Positions 1-5,680 of a stretch of 5,680 bases of DNA are shown here, in pieces; position 1 is the stretch's first letter, and each line of letters begins with the position of its first letter. This stretch comes from Frankiales bacterium. GTDB taxonomy: Bacteria > Actinomycetota > Actinomycetes > Mycobacteriales > SCTD01. Under the pieces are notes generated by a model, which saw nothing but the letters and a program-made list of their open reading frames with translations, was not told the DNA's origin and ran no database searches. The translations under genes were made by a program, and so were the position numbers. The stretch is taken from contig JAODNF010000012.1 in assembly GCA_025464915.1 (NCBI GenBank), positions 1 to 5,680 on the forward strand, given 5' to 3'.

Positions 1-97
1 CCGGAGCTGATGAGGATGTCGTTCACGACGGCGCGCTCCCTGCGCGGGGGCGCGCCTGCCTACTCGGAGGGTGGTCCACGTCGGGAAGCCTAGGCGA
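1..97. other. Window edge: ambiguous end or start of a neighbouring gene
   Basis: Two readings are possible and the window is too short to decide. (a) A rightward frame open from base 1 ends at TAG 91-93, five bases before the hairpin at 98-130. This would be the tail of a convergent gene sharing a bidirectional terminator with icd. (b) A leftward GTG at 26-24 begins MNDILISS and has AGGGAG (36-41 on the plus strand as ctccct) nine bases upstream. This would be the start of a gene after icd; its frame is closed upstream by a TAG at 62-60. Third codon positions fall on the same bases in both readings, so G/C bias cannot separate them, although the bias continues past base 26 to about 54, which slightly favours (a). 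Neither peptide was recognised. Confidence 0.3.
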
Positions 98-130
98 AGG
101 GCCCGGTACGTCGACGACGCACCGGGCCCT
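98..130 (-). terminator. Hairpin terminator after icd
   Basis: A perfect 10-base-pair stem pairs 98-107 (AGGGCCCGGT) with 121-130 (ACCGGGCCCT) around a 13-base loop. It lies 11 bases past the icd stop codon. There is no T-run on either side, which is common for terminators in high-GC actinobacteria. The hairpin is symmetric and could stop transcription from both directions. The loop contains a small palindrome, CGTCGACG, at 109-116. Confidence 0.75.
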
Positions 131-141
131 AGATCGCGCCG

Positions 142-2316
142 CTAGAAGGAGGTCAGCGCCTCGTTGAACGTCGCGGACGGTCGCATGACGGCGTCCGTCT
201 TGGCCTTGTCGACGTAGTAGTAACCGCCGATGTCCGCGGGCTTGCCCTGCACCGCCAGCAGCTCCGCGTTGATCTGCTCCTCCGACGACGCGAGCCGTTC
301 GGCCAGCGGCGCGAACAGGGCCGCCGCGTCGGGGTCGTCGGTCTGCGTCGCCAGCGCCTGGGCCCAGTAGAGCGCCAGGTAGAAGTGCGAGCCGCGGTTG
401 TCGATCTGGCCGACCTTGCGGGCGGGCGACCTGTTCTCCTCGAGGATCCGGCCGGTGGCCGCATCGAGGGTCCGCCCGAGCAGCGCCGCCCGTGCGTTGG
501 AGGTCTTCTCGCCGAGGAACTCGAAGGAGACCGCCAGCGCCAGGAACTCACCGAGGCTGTCCCACCGCAGGTAGTCCTCCTTGACGAGCTGCTGCACGTG
601 CTTGGGCGCGGAGCCACCGGCACCGGTCTCGAACAGCCCACCACCCGCCATCAGCGGCACGATCGACAGCATCTTCGCGGACGTGCCGAGCTCGAGGATC
701 GGGAACAGGTCGGTCAGGTAGTCGCGGAGCACGTTGCCCGTGACCGAGATCGTGTCCTCGCCCTTGGCCGCCCGCTCCAGCGTGAACCGGGTGGCCGCGG
801 CGACGTCGAGGAACTGCAGGTCCAGGCCCGACACGTCCAGCCCGGCGAGCACCGCGTGGACCTTGCGAAGCACCTCCGCGTCATGAGCCCGAGTGGCGTC
901 CAGCCAGAACACCGCCGGCGCACCCGTCGCGCGGGCGCGGGAGACGGCGAGCTGCACCCAGTCCGTGATCGGCGCGTCCTTGGTCTGGCAGGCCCGGAAG
1001 ATGTCTCCCGCCTCGACGTCCTGCGAGAGCAGCACCTCGCCGGCGCTGTTGACGACCTGCACGACACCCGGCGACGCGATCTCGAAGGTCTTGTCGTGGC
1101 TGCCGTACTCCTCGGCCTTCTGCGCCATCAATCCGACGTTGGGCGTGGTGCCCATCGTGGTCGGGTCGAACGCGCCGTGAGTCCGGCAGAAGTCGATCGT
1201 CTCGGCATACAAGGGCGCGTACGACGAGTCCGGGATGACGTACAGCGTGTCCTGCAGCTTGTCCTGCGCGTTCCACATCTGGCCGCTCGAGCGAATCGCC
1301 GCCGGCATCGAGGCGTCGATGATCACGTCCGACGGCACGTGCAGGTTGGTGATGCCCTTGGCCGAGTCCACCTGCGCCAGGTCCGGTCCCGAGGAGTACG
1401 TCGAGGTGATCGCGCCTTCGATCTCCGCCCGCTTCTGCGGGGGGAGCTTGTCCAGCGCGGAGAGCACGGAGGCCAGGCCGTCGTTCGGGTTGGCGCCCAC
1501 CGAGGCCAGGTCGTCACCGAAGCGGTCGAAGACGTCCGCGAAGAAGGTCCGCACGACGTGACCGAAGATGATGGGGTCGGAGACCTTCATCATCGTCGCC
1601 TTGAGGTGCACGGAGAACAGCACGCCCTCGGCCTTGGCAGCGGAGACCTGCTCGGCGAGGAAGGCCTGCAGCGCCGCCTTGTGCATGACGGCCGAGTCGA
1701 CGATCTCGCCGGCCTGGACCTTCAGCCCGCTCGTGAGCGGGGTGGTGGAGCCGTCCGCGACGAGCTGGATCGTGAGGGTGTCCTGCGCCGGCACGGTCAC
1801 CGACGTCTCGGAGTGCCGGAAGTCGCCGTGGCTCATCGTGACGACGCGCGACTTCGAGTCCGAGGACCAGGCGCCCATCGAGTGCGGGTGCTTGCGGGCG
1901 TACCCCTTGACCGAGGCCGGAGCCCGCCGGTCGGAGTTGCCCTCGCGCAGGACCGGGTTGACCGCGGAGCCCTTCACCGAGTCGAACTTCGCCTTGTCCT
2001 CCGGGGAGGCGGTGTCGTAGTCGGGCACGGCGAAGCCGGCCGCCTGCAGCTCCGCCACGGCTGCCTTGAGCTGCGGGATCGAGGCGCTGACGTTGGGCAG
2101 CTTGATGATGTTGGCGTCTGGCGTCTTCGCCAGCTGACCGAGCTCCGCGAGGGCGTCCGGTGCCAGGCCGAAGGCCGCGAGGATGCGCCCCGCGAGCGAG
2201 ATGTCGCGGGTCTCGATGCCGACACCGGCCTTGTTCGCGTAGGCCTCGATGACGGGCAGCAGCGAGTGCGTCGCGAGCGCCGGCGCCTCGTCGGTGTAGG
2301 TGTAGATGATCTTCAT
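142..2316 (-). CDS. icd: Monomeric NADP-dependent isocitrate dehydrogenase
   Basis: This cytosolic TCA-cycle enzyme oxidatively decarboxylates isocitrate to 2-oxoglutarate, reducing NADP. The 724-residue protein opens with MKIIYTYTDEAPALAT, typical of the monomeric family, which is unrelated in length to the ~420-residue dimeric enzyme. The block GSAVNPVLREGNSDRR supplies substrate residues S117, N120, R124 and R130. K239, Y404, R531, the metal-site aspartates D334, D532 and D536, and NADP-side H573, R584 and R633 sit where recalled Azotobacter vinelandii numbering predicts, shifted by about 15-16. All expected active-site residues appear present. It is slightly shorter than the usual 735-745, apparently through compact N-terminal loops, for example around residues 48-56. 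The ATG shares one base with the mdh stop (TGATG) and lacks a clear Shine-Dalgarno, so translation is probably coupled to mdh. The hairpin at 98-130 ends the transcript. Confidence 0.97.
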   Translation of the reverse strand: MKIIYTYTDEAPALATHSLLPVIEAYANKAGVGIETRDISLAGRILAAFGLAPDALAELGQLAKTPDANIIKLPNVSASIPQLKAAVAELQAAGFAVPDYDTASPEDKAKFDSVKGSAVNPVLREGNSDRRAPASVKGYARKHPHSMGAWSSDSKSRVVTMSHGDFRHSETSVTVPAQDTLTIQLVADGSTTPLTSGLKVQAGEIVDSAVMHKAALQAFLAEQVSAAKAEGVLFSVHLKATMMKVSDPIIFGHVVRTFFADVFDRFGDDLASVGANPNDGLASVLSALDKLPPQKRAEIEGAITSTYSSGPDLAQVDSAKGITNLHVPSDVIIDASMPAAIRSSGQMWNAQDKLQDTLYVIPDSSYAPLYAETIDFCRTHGAFDPTTMGTTPNVGLMAQKAEEYGSHDKTFEIASPGVVQVVNSAGEVLLSQDVEAGDIFRACQTKDAPITDWVQLAVSRARATGAPAVFWLDATRAHDAEVLRKVHAVLAGLDVSGLDLQFLDVAAATRFTLERAAKGEDTISVTGNVLRDYLTDLFPILELGTSAKMLSIVPLMAGGGLFETGAGGSAPKHVQQLVKEDYLRWDSLGEFLALAVSFEFLGEKTSNARAALLGRTLDAATGRILEENRSPARKVGQIDNRGSHFYLALYWAQALATQTDDPDAAALFAPLAERLASSEEQINAELLAVQGKPADIGGYYYVDKAKTDAVMRPSATFNEALTSF

Positions 2317-3290
2317 CAGATGAGGCCGAGCTCGCGCACGGCGTCGCGCTCCTCGCCGAGCTCAGCGACAGACGCGTCGATCTTCGAGCGCGAGAAGTCG
2401 TTGATCTCGACGCCCGAGATGATCTCCCACTCGCCGTTGACGGCGCGGCAGGGGAAGGAGCTGATGAGTCCCTCCGGCACGCCGTAGGACCCGTCGGACG
2501 CGACCGACGACGAGGTCCAGGAGGTGCCGTTGACCCAGTCGTAGACGTGGTCGATCGCGGCGTTGGCGGCCGACGCAGCCGACGAGGCGCCGCGCGCGTC
2601 GATGATGGCCGCGCCGCGCTTGGCGACCGTCGGGATGAACGTGTCCTTGAGCCACGTCTCGTCGACCTGCGACGCCGCCGACGCGCCGTTGACCTGGGCC
2701 GTGTAGAGGTCCGGGTACTGCGTCGCGGAGTGGTTGCCCCAGATCGTCATCTGCGAGATGTCGGTGACCGGCACCGACAGCTTGGCGGAGAGCTGGGACA
2801 GCGCGCGGTTGTGGTCCAGGCGCGTCATCGCCGTGAAGCGGTTGGCCGGCACGTCCGGTGCGTTCTGCTGCGCGATGAGGGCGTTGGTGTTGGCCGGGTT
2901 GCCGACGACGAGGACCTTGATGTCGGAGGCGGCGTGCTCGTTGATCGCCTTGCCCTGCGGGCCGAAGATCGAGCCGTTGGCGGACAGCAGGTCGCCGCGC
3001 TCCATGCCCGGGCCGCGGGGACGCGCGCCCACGAGCAGCGCCACCGAGGTGCTGTCGAAGGCCGTCTTCAGGTCGTCGGTGATGTCGATGCCGGTCAGCA
3101 GCGGGAACGCGCAGTCGTCGAGCTCCATCGCGGTGCCCTCGGCGGCCTTCAGAGCCGGGGTGATCTCCAGCAGGCGCAGGCGCACGGGCACGTCCGGGCC
3201 GAGAAGGTGTCCGGAGGCGATGCGGAAGAGGAGGGCGTAGCCGATCTGGCCGGCCGCTCCTGTGACGGTGACGTTCACGGGCTGAGCCAT
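2316..3290 (-). CDS. mdh: Malate dehydrogenase (NAD)
   Basis: The enzyme interconverts malate and oxaloacetate with NAD in the cytosolic TCA cycle. The 324-residue protein matches the usual ~325-330 length of the actinobacterial/cytosolic-type family. The Rossmann glycine loop GAAGQIG is at 11-17, the acidic E42 of LLEI is at the end of the second strand, and the substrate-loop arginines are R92 and R98 in GARPRGPGMERGD. NPANTN lies at 131-136, and the catalytic pair is D159 (RLDHNRA, with R162) and H187 (IWGNHS). The start ATG at 3290 has GGAG (plus-strand 3299-3302) eight bases upstream. A candidate -10 lies at 3328-3333. The stop overlaps the icd start by one base, making a two-gene dehydrogenase operon. 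LDH-family members share the fold, but the GAAGQIG and IWGNHS motifs and the length make malate dehydrogenase secure. Confidence 0.97.
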   Translation of the reverse strand: MAQPVNVTVTGAAGQIGYALLFRIASGHLLGPDVPVRLRLLEITPALKAAEGTAMELDDCAFPLLTGIDITDDLKTAFDSTSVALLVGARPRGPGMERGDLLSANGSIFGPQGKAINEHAASDIKVLVVGNPANTNALIAQQNAPDVPANRFTAMTRLDHNRALSQLSAKLSVPVTDISQMTIWGNHSATQYPDLYTAQVNGASAASQVDETWLKDTFIPTVAKRGAAIIDARGASSAASAANAAIDHVYDWVNGTSWTSSSVASDGSYGVPEGLISSFPCRAVNGEWEIISGVEINDFSRSKIDASVAELGEERDAVRELGLI

Positions 3291-3327
3291 AGGTGGAGCT
3301 CCAACGATCGAGTGGGTTGTCGCAGAC

Positions 3328-3333
3328 AGCCTA
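3328..3333 (-). promoter_or_regulatory. Candidate -10 box of the mdh-icd promoter
   Basis: In the 53-base gap between the DUF3017 stop and mdh, the leftward strand carries TAGGCT, a good TANNNT actinobacterial -10. It would give a leader of about 30 bases that includes the GGAG ribosome site. No convincing -35 is visible. CTAGGC occurs twice, 13 bases apart (plus-strand 3329-3334 and 3342-3347). The distal copy spans the DUF3017 stop codon. The call rests on position and one hexamer. Confidence 0.4.
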
Positions 3334-3343
3334 GTGAGGTCGC

Positions 3344-3601
3344 CTAGGAGCTCGTCGGGATGGTGTTGGCGAGCACGACCAGCCCGAACCCGAGGGTGAG
3401 CAGGACGGCCGCGTCGACCCCGCGGGACCGCACGACGAGCAGGCCGGCCTGCCTCGCGGGGAGGCTCAGCCGCATCGCCGCGGCCAGGCAGAACGAGAGC
3501 CCGATGACGCCCGAGCCGAGCCGCCAGCGGTCCAGGACCGCCACCAGGACGACGCCGAGCGCGGCGACCGCGATCGAGAGCCCCAGCGGCAGCTCCCTCA
3601 C
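3344..3601 (-). CDS. DUF3017 family small membrane protein
   Basis: This is an 85-residue integral membrane protein of unknown function. GTG at 3601-3599 was chosen as the start because it overlaps the stop of the upstream ACT gene as GTGA, and because the residues further upstream in this frame are an arginine/proline-rich shadow of that gene. The sequence shows three hydrophobic helices, at about residues 5-23, 29-46 and 63-80, separated by short basic loops (DRWRLG; RLSLPARQ; RSRG). Family assignment rests on size, helix pattern and position immediately upstream of mdh; in many actinobacteria DUF3017 lies between folD and mdh. No catalytic motif is visible. Translation is likely coupled to the ACT gene. 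An alternative is an unrelated three-helix orphan. Confidence 0.75.
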   Translation of the reverse strand: MRELPLGLSIAVAALGVVLVAVLDRWRLGSGVIGLSFCLAAAMRLSLPARQAGLLVVRSRGVDAAVLLTLGFGLVVLANTIPTSS

Positions 3602-3996
3602 GGGTTCGTGGTCCCGGGCCGGGGCTCCGGCGCCGGCTCCCCGCGCAGCACGGCGACGGCCAGGTCCGCCTGGGCGGCCCGCACGAGCACGTGGTCGGTC
3701 GTGAAGCCGGCCATCGACGTGAACGGGATCTGGGCCGACGCCAGCCGGCCGGCCACGTCCGCGAGGAACCCGACCTGCTCCCACGGGAGCGGCCCGGCGA
3801 AGGTGATCCGGCGCCAACCGGGCTCCAGTGCCAGCGAACCGGGCGGCACCACGGCCTCGGCGCAGACGAGCGTGACCTCGCCCTCGTCCTCGACCATCCC
3901 GAAGAACCCGTCCGGCAGCGTGGCCGGGCGCCAGCCGCGCGGCCAGCGCGCCACGGCGAGGTGCGTCGGGTCCAGCTGCGGGCCCAGGTCCGTCAC
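3598..3996 (-). CDS. ACT-domain protein (COG3603-like), unknown ligand
   Basis: This is a 132-residue soluble protein. It has two ACT-like halves: about 12-58 (HLAVARW ... GEVTLVCAEAVVP) and about 60-118 (GWRRITFAGPLPWEQVGFLADVAGRLASAQ..., then FTTDHVLVRA and a final helix). The second half has the typical pattern of this family: a strand ending in GPL, a helix, then a strand with TDHVLV. ACT domains commonly bind amino acids or other small ligands, and no ligand can be named here. There is no enzyme domain, so it is a stand-alone sensor-like protein. GTG at 3996 was chosen over TTG at 4020 because TAGGGT lies seven bases before it, which suits a leaderless message; a weak AGGG is also present. 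Its stop overlaps the DUF3017 start by four bases. Confidence 0.8.
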   Translation of the reverse strand: MTDLGPQLDPTHLAVARWPRGWRPATLPDGFFGMVEDEGEVTLVCAEAVVPPGSLALEPGWRRITFAGPLPWEQVGFLADVAGRLASAQIPFTSMAGFTTDHVLVRAAQADLAVAVLRGEPAPEPRPGTTNP

Positions 3997-4003
3997 GAGC
4001 CGA

Positions 4004-4030
4004 ACCCTACTCAGGCACAAAAGGTGTGAA
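4004..4030 (-). promoter_or_regulatory. Probable leaderless promoter of the ACT-DUF3017 genes
   Basis: On the leftward strand a -10 TAGGGT (4009-4004) ends seven bases before the GTG at 3996, so transcription would start at or next to the start codon. A TTCACA (4030-4025) resembles a -35, but the 15-base spacer is short. If this is right, the longer TTG-initiated protein from 4020 cannot be made from this transcript, which supports the 132-residue start. Confidence 0.45.
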
Positions 4031-4049
4031 GGGGGTGTCCTCGGGGGTA

Positions 4050-4065
4050 GGGGCTGATCGACCCC
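4050..4065. repeat. Imperfect palindrome in the divergent promoter region
   Basis: GGGGCTGATCGACCCC has 4-base GGGG/CCCC arms and a central GATC, with two mismatched pairs between. It lies in the 92-base gap between the ACT gene and the FHA regulator, seven bases before the regulator's ribosome site. It could be an operator, for instance for autoregulation, but short GC palindromes are frequent by chance here. Confidence 0.25.
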
Positions 4066-4072
4066 AAGTGCG

Positions 4073-4078
4073 AAGGAG
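4073..4078 (+). promoter_or_regulatory. Ribosome binding site fixing the FHA-HTH start
   Basis: AAGGAG lies ten bases before ATG 4089. It selects this start over the in-frame GTG at 4026, whose extra 21 residues do not resemble FHA sequence and would lie in the promoter region. No clear -10 was found for this gene. Confidence 0.75.
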
Positions 4079-4088
4079 CTGTGCTCGC

Positions 4089-4703
4089 ATGGACACGCCC
4101 CACCTCCGGCTCGAAGAGAGCGGTGAGACGTTCGCCCTGACCCGCGAGCTCACGACCATCGGACGCGGCGAGGGGGTCGACGTCTCGCTCGGTGACCCCA
4201 GTGTCTCCCGGTTGCACGCGGAGATCATCCGCCGCGGACCGTGGGTCTACGTCTCCGACCTCGGCCTCTCCGTCAACGGCACGCGCGTGAACGGGCGCCC
4301 CGTCGGCGCCCGGGTCCTGCAGGAGGGCGACGTGCTGTCCTTCGGCACCTGCCGCACGCGGGTCGGCGGTCTCGCCGGGCTCGCCGCGGCCGACGACACC
4401 GTGGAGCTGCGCCGCATCTCCGCTCCGGACCTCACCCGTCGCGAGCACGAGGTGCTCACGTCGCTGTGCCGCCCGGCCCTGCAGCAGGACGCCTTCGTCG
4501 CCCCGGCGACGGCGCACGAGATCGCGGCCGAGCTCGTCGTGACCGAGGCCGCCGTCAAGCAGCACCTGCTGCGGCTCTACCAGAAGTTCCGCATCGCCGA
4601 GGGCGTCAACCGCCGGGCCCGGCTGGCCAACGAGGTCATCAGCGCCGGCGTCGTACGGCCCCTCCCGGGCGATGCGGAATCGGATGTCCGCCGCGCCGGC
4701 TGA
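4089..4703 (+). CDS. FHA domain-HTH transcriptional regulator
   Basis: This is a 204-residue cytoplasmic protein. Residues about 5-92 form an FHA domain, the phosphothreonine-peptide binder: GR at 25-26, SRLH at 40-43, and NGT at 63-65 followed by GDVLSFG at 80-86 are the expected binding-loop and core residues. Residues about 115-189 form a helix-turn-helix domain starting LTRREHEVL, as in LuxR-type regulators, with a recognition-like segment TAHEIAAELVVTEAAVKQHLLRLYQKF at about 141-167. The architecture suggests a transcription factor gated by Ser/Thr kinase signalling. No kinase or phosphatase is in the window. Target genes are unknown; the transporter 16 bases downstream and the divergent ACT gene are the nearest candidates. 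It is not GarA/OdhI, which lacks an HTH. The HTH class is inferred from pattern only. Confidence 0.85.
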   Translation: MDTPHLRLEESGETFALTRELTTIGRGEGVDVSLGDPSVSRLHAEIIRRGPWVYVSDLGLSVNGTRVNGRPVGARVLQEGDVLSFGTCRTRVGGLAGLAAADDTVELRRISAPDLTRREHEVLTSLCRPALQQDAFVAPATAHEIAAELVVTEAAVKQHLLRLYQKFRIAEGVNRRARLANEVISAGVVRPLPGDAESDVRRAG

Positions 4704-4707
4704 TCAC

Positions 4708-4713
4708 TAGCCT
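4708..4713 (+). promoter_or_regulatory. Probable leaderless promoter of the MFS gene
   Basis: TAGCCT, a TANNNT -10, ends six bases before GTG 4720, and no Shine-Dalgarno precedes that codon. This fits a leaderless transcript starting at the GTG, independent of the FHA gene, whose stop is only four bases upstream of the box. No good -35 is visible. Confidence 0.4.
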
Positions 4714-4719
4714 GGCCGC

Positions 4720-5680
4720 GTGCAGCAGCGGCCCCGGCTCCTCCTCCTGGGCTGGCTGACGGCCACGGTGGCCTTCGCGATCGACGGCTACCTCCCCGCG
4801 CTCCCCCAGGTGCGGCGCGACCTGCACACCACCACGGCGGCCACCAACCTGACGCTCACGGCCTTGCTGCTCGGCCTCGCGGTCGGGCAGCTTGTGGGTG
4901 GCTCGTGGTCGGACGCCGTGGGGCGCAGGCGCCCGATCCTCATCGGCCTTGCCGGGTACGCCGTGACGGCCGCCCTCTGCGCGGTGGCCCCCGACGTGAC
5001 GATCCTCGTCGGGTTGCGGGCGCTGCAGGGGCTCTTCGGCTCGATCGTCATCGTCGTGACGAGGGCTGTGGTGCGCGACTGCTGGGAGGGCGCCGAGGCG
5101 GCCCAGGTGTTCGCGAAGCTGCTGCTGGTCTTCGGCGCTGCACCGGTGCTCGCTCCGCTCCTCGGGGCCCAGGTGCTGAGGGTGACCAGCTGGCGCGGCA
5201 TCTTCGTGCTGCTGGCCGTGCAGGGGCTGGTGCTCGGCCTCGCGGCCCTCCGAGGGCTGCCCGAGACGCTGCCGCCGGAGCGCCGCAAGACCGGTGGGCT
5301 GGGCGACACGACCCGGTCGTTCGGCCTGCTCGTCCGGGACCGGCACTACGTGCTGGTCACCGCCGCCGCCGGCCTCGGGTACGGCTCGCTGTTCGTCTAC
5401 CTGTCCGGATCGTCGTTCACGCTCCAGCAGGTCTTCGACCTCAGCCCGCAGCAGTTCGCCCTCAGCTTCGGGGCCAACGGGGCCGCCTTCGTCGCCACCA
5501 GCCAGATCGGCGCGGCCCTCGTGCCGCGCACCGGAGCGCGGGCCCTGATGCTCACCGGCGCCTCCGTGCAGGTGCTCGCCGGGGCGACGCTCGTCGCCGG
5601 CGACGCGGCCGGCGCGGGGCTCACGACGGTGCTCATCGGCTTCGCGCTGGTCACCTCGAGCCTGGGTCTGGTCACCCCGA
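4720..5680 (+). CDS. MFS drug-efflux transporter, Bcr/CflA-like (3' end cut by window)
   Basis: This inner-membrane proton-driven exporter is probably for drugs or small metabolites. The frame from GTG 4720 stays open for 320 residues to the window end; the family is about 390-410, so the last helices are missing. Helix 1 carries AIDGYLPALPQV with D22, characteristic of Bcr/CflA/CmlA-type DHA1 pumps. The loop after helix 2 has the MFS signature GQLVGGSWSDAVGRRRP (56-72). R100-x-x-Q103-G104 in helix 4 matches the proton-coupling motif, and the helix 5 segment GAAPVLAPLLG (139-149) matches the antiporter motif. A polar loop (LPETLPPERRKTGG, about 183-196) separates the two halves. GTG 4720 was chosen because it begins just before helix 1 and behind a TANNNT box. 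Substrate cannot be inferred. Confidence 0.9.
   Translation, partial: MQQRPRLLLLGWLTATVAFAIDGYLPALPQVRRDLHTTTAATNLTLTALLLGLAVGQLVGGSWSDAVGRRRPILIGLAGYAVTAALCAVAPDVTILVGLRALQGLFGSIVIVVTRAVVRDCWEGAEAAQVFAKLLLVFGAAPVLAPLLGAQVLRVTSWRGIFVLLAVQGLVLGLAALRGLPETLPPERRKTGGLGDTTRSFGLLVRDRHYVLVTAAAGLGYGSLFVYLSGSSFTLQQVFDLSPQQFALSFGANGAAFVATSQIGAALVPRTGARALMLTGASVQVLAGATLVAGDAAGAGLTTVLIGFALVTSSLGLVTP

Noticed and set aside
385..2487. A 700-codon rightward open frame antisense to icd
   Set aside because: It is arginine-, valine- and glycine-rich without domain motifs and mirrors the codon bias of icd, whose active-site residues are all in the leftward frame. It also runs across the mdh-icd junction.
2547..3347. 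A 266-codon rightward frame antisense to mdh
   Set aside because: Low-complexity R/V/G/A-rich shadow of mdh with no recognisable motif.
3602..3817. Longer DUF3017 start extending into the ACT gene
   Set aside because: The added residues are R/P/G-rich and correspond to the ACT gene read in another frame; the GTGA overlap gives a natural start at 3601.
4026..4088. Earlier GTG start for the FHA regulator
   Set aside because: The extra 21 residues lack FHA features, and AAGGAG is correctly spaced from ATG 4089.
4089..4703. GarA/OdhI-type regulator of 2-oxoglutarate metabolism, suggested by the nearby TCA genes
   Set aside because: There is no N-terminal ETT-type phosphorylation motif, the FHA domain begins at the very start, and a helix-turn-helix domain follows; GarA/OdhI have neither arrangement.
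4639..5346. A 235-codon leftward frame opposite the FHA end and the transporter
   Set aside because: Composition rich in R, H, E, P and Q with no motif. The opposite strand encodes clear MFS helices and signatures.
5294..5548. Small rightward frame of 84 codons within the transporter
   Set aside because: Out of frame with the transporter and rich in S, P and R; a codon-bias shadow.

Overview
The window looks like chromosomal core sequence from a high-GC actinobacterium. The evidence is the strong G/C bias at third codon positions, GTG starts, stop/start overlaps between genes, TANNNT-type -10 boxes placed directly upstream of GTG starts, and the gene families present: monomeric NADP-isocitrate dehydrogenase, an actinobacterial-type malate dehydrogenase, DUF3017, and an FHA-HTH regulator. 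Genus cannot be decided from this sequence. No mobile element, CRISPR array, tRNA or rRNA gene was seen.

Layout. A leftward block covers 142-3996. In transcription order it encodes an ACT-domain protein (3996-3598), a three-helix DUF3017 membrane protein (3601-3344, GTGA overlap with the previous gene), malate dehydrogenase mdh (3290-2316) and monomeric isocitrate dehydrogenase icd (2316-142, TGATG overlap with mdh). It ends in a strong hairpin at 98-130. A 53-base gap before mdh holds a plausible mdh promoter, so mdh-icd can probably be transcribed both with the upstream pair and on its own. A rightward block starts at 4089 with a 204-residue regulator joining an FHA domain to a C-terminal helix-turn-helix. 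A Bcr/CflA-like MFS efflux transporter follows from 4720 and runs off the window end; it shows 320 residues without a stop. The 92 bases between the two blocks (3997-4088) are a divergent promoter region.

How the genes work together. mdh and icd make two TCA-cycle dehydrogenases (NAD and NADP) from one coupled message. The ACT and DUF3017 genes are of unknown role; ACT domains usually sense small ligands such as amino acids. The FHA-HTH protein could link Ser/Thr kinase signalling to transcription, and the adjacent transporter or the divergent operon are the nearest candidate targets, but that is inference. The ACT gene and the transporter both look leaderless: a TANNNT box lies 6-7 bases before a GTG with little or no Shine-Dalgarno sequence.

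I see no clear evidence of a wholly new system. The most interesting points are the FHA-HTH regulator beside the transporter, the conserved-looking unknown pair (ACT plus DUF3017) fused to the TCA operon, and the paired leaderless promoters.
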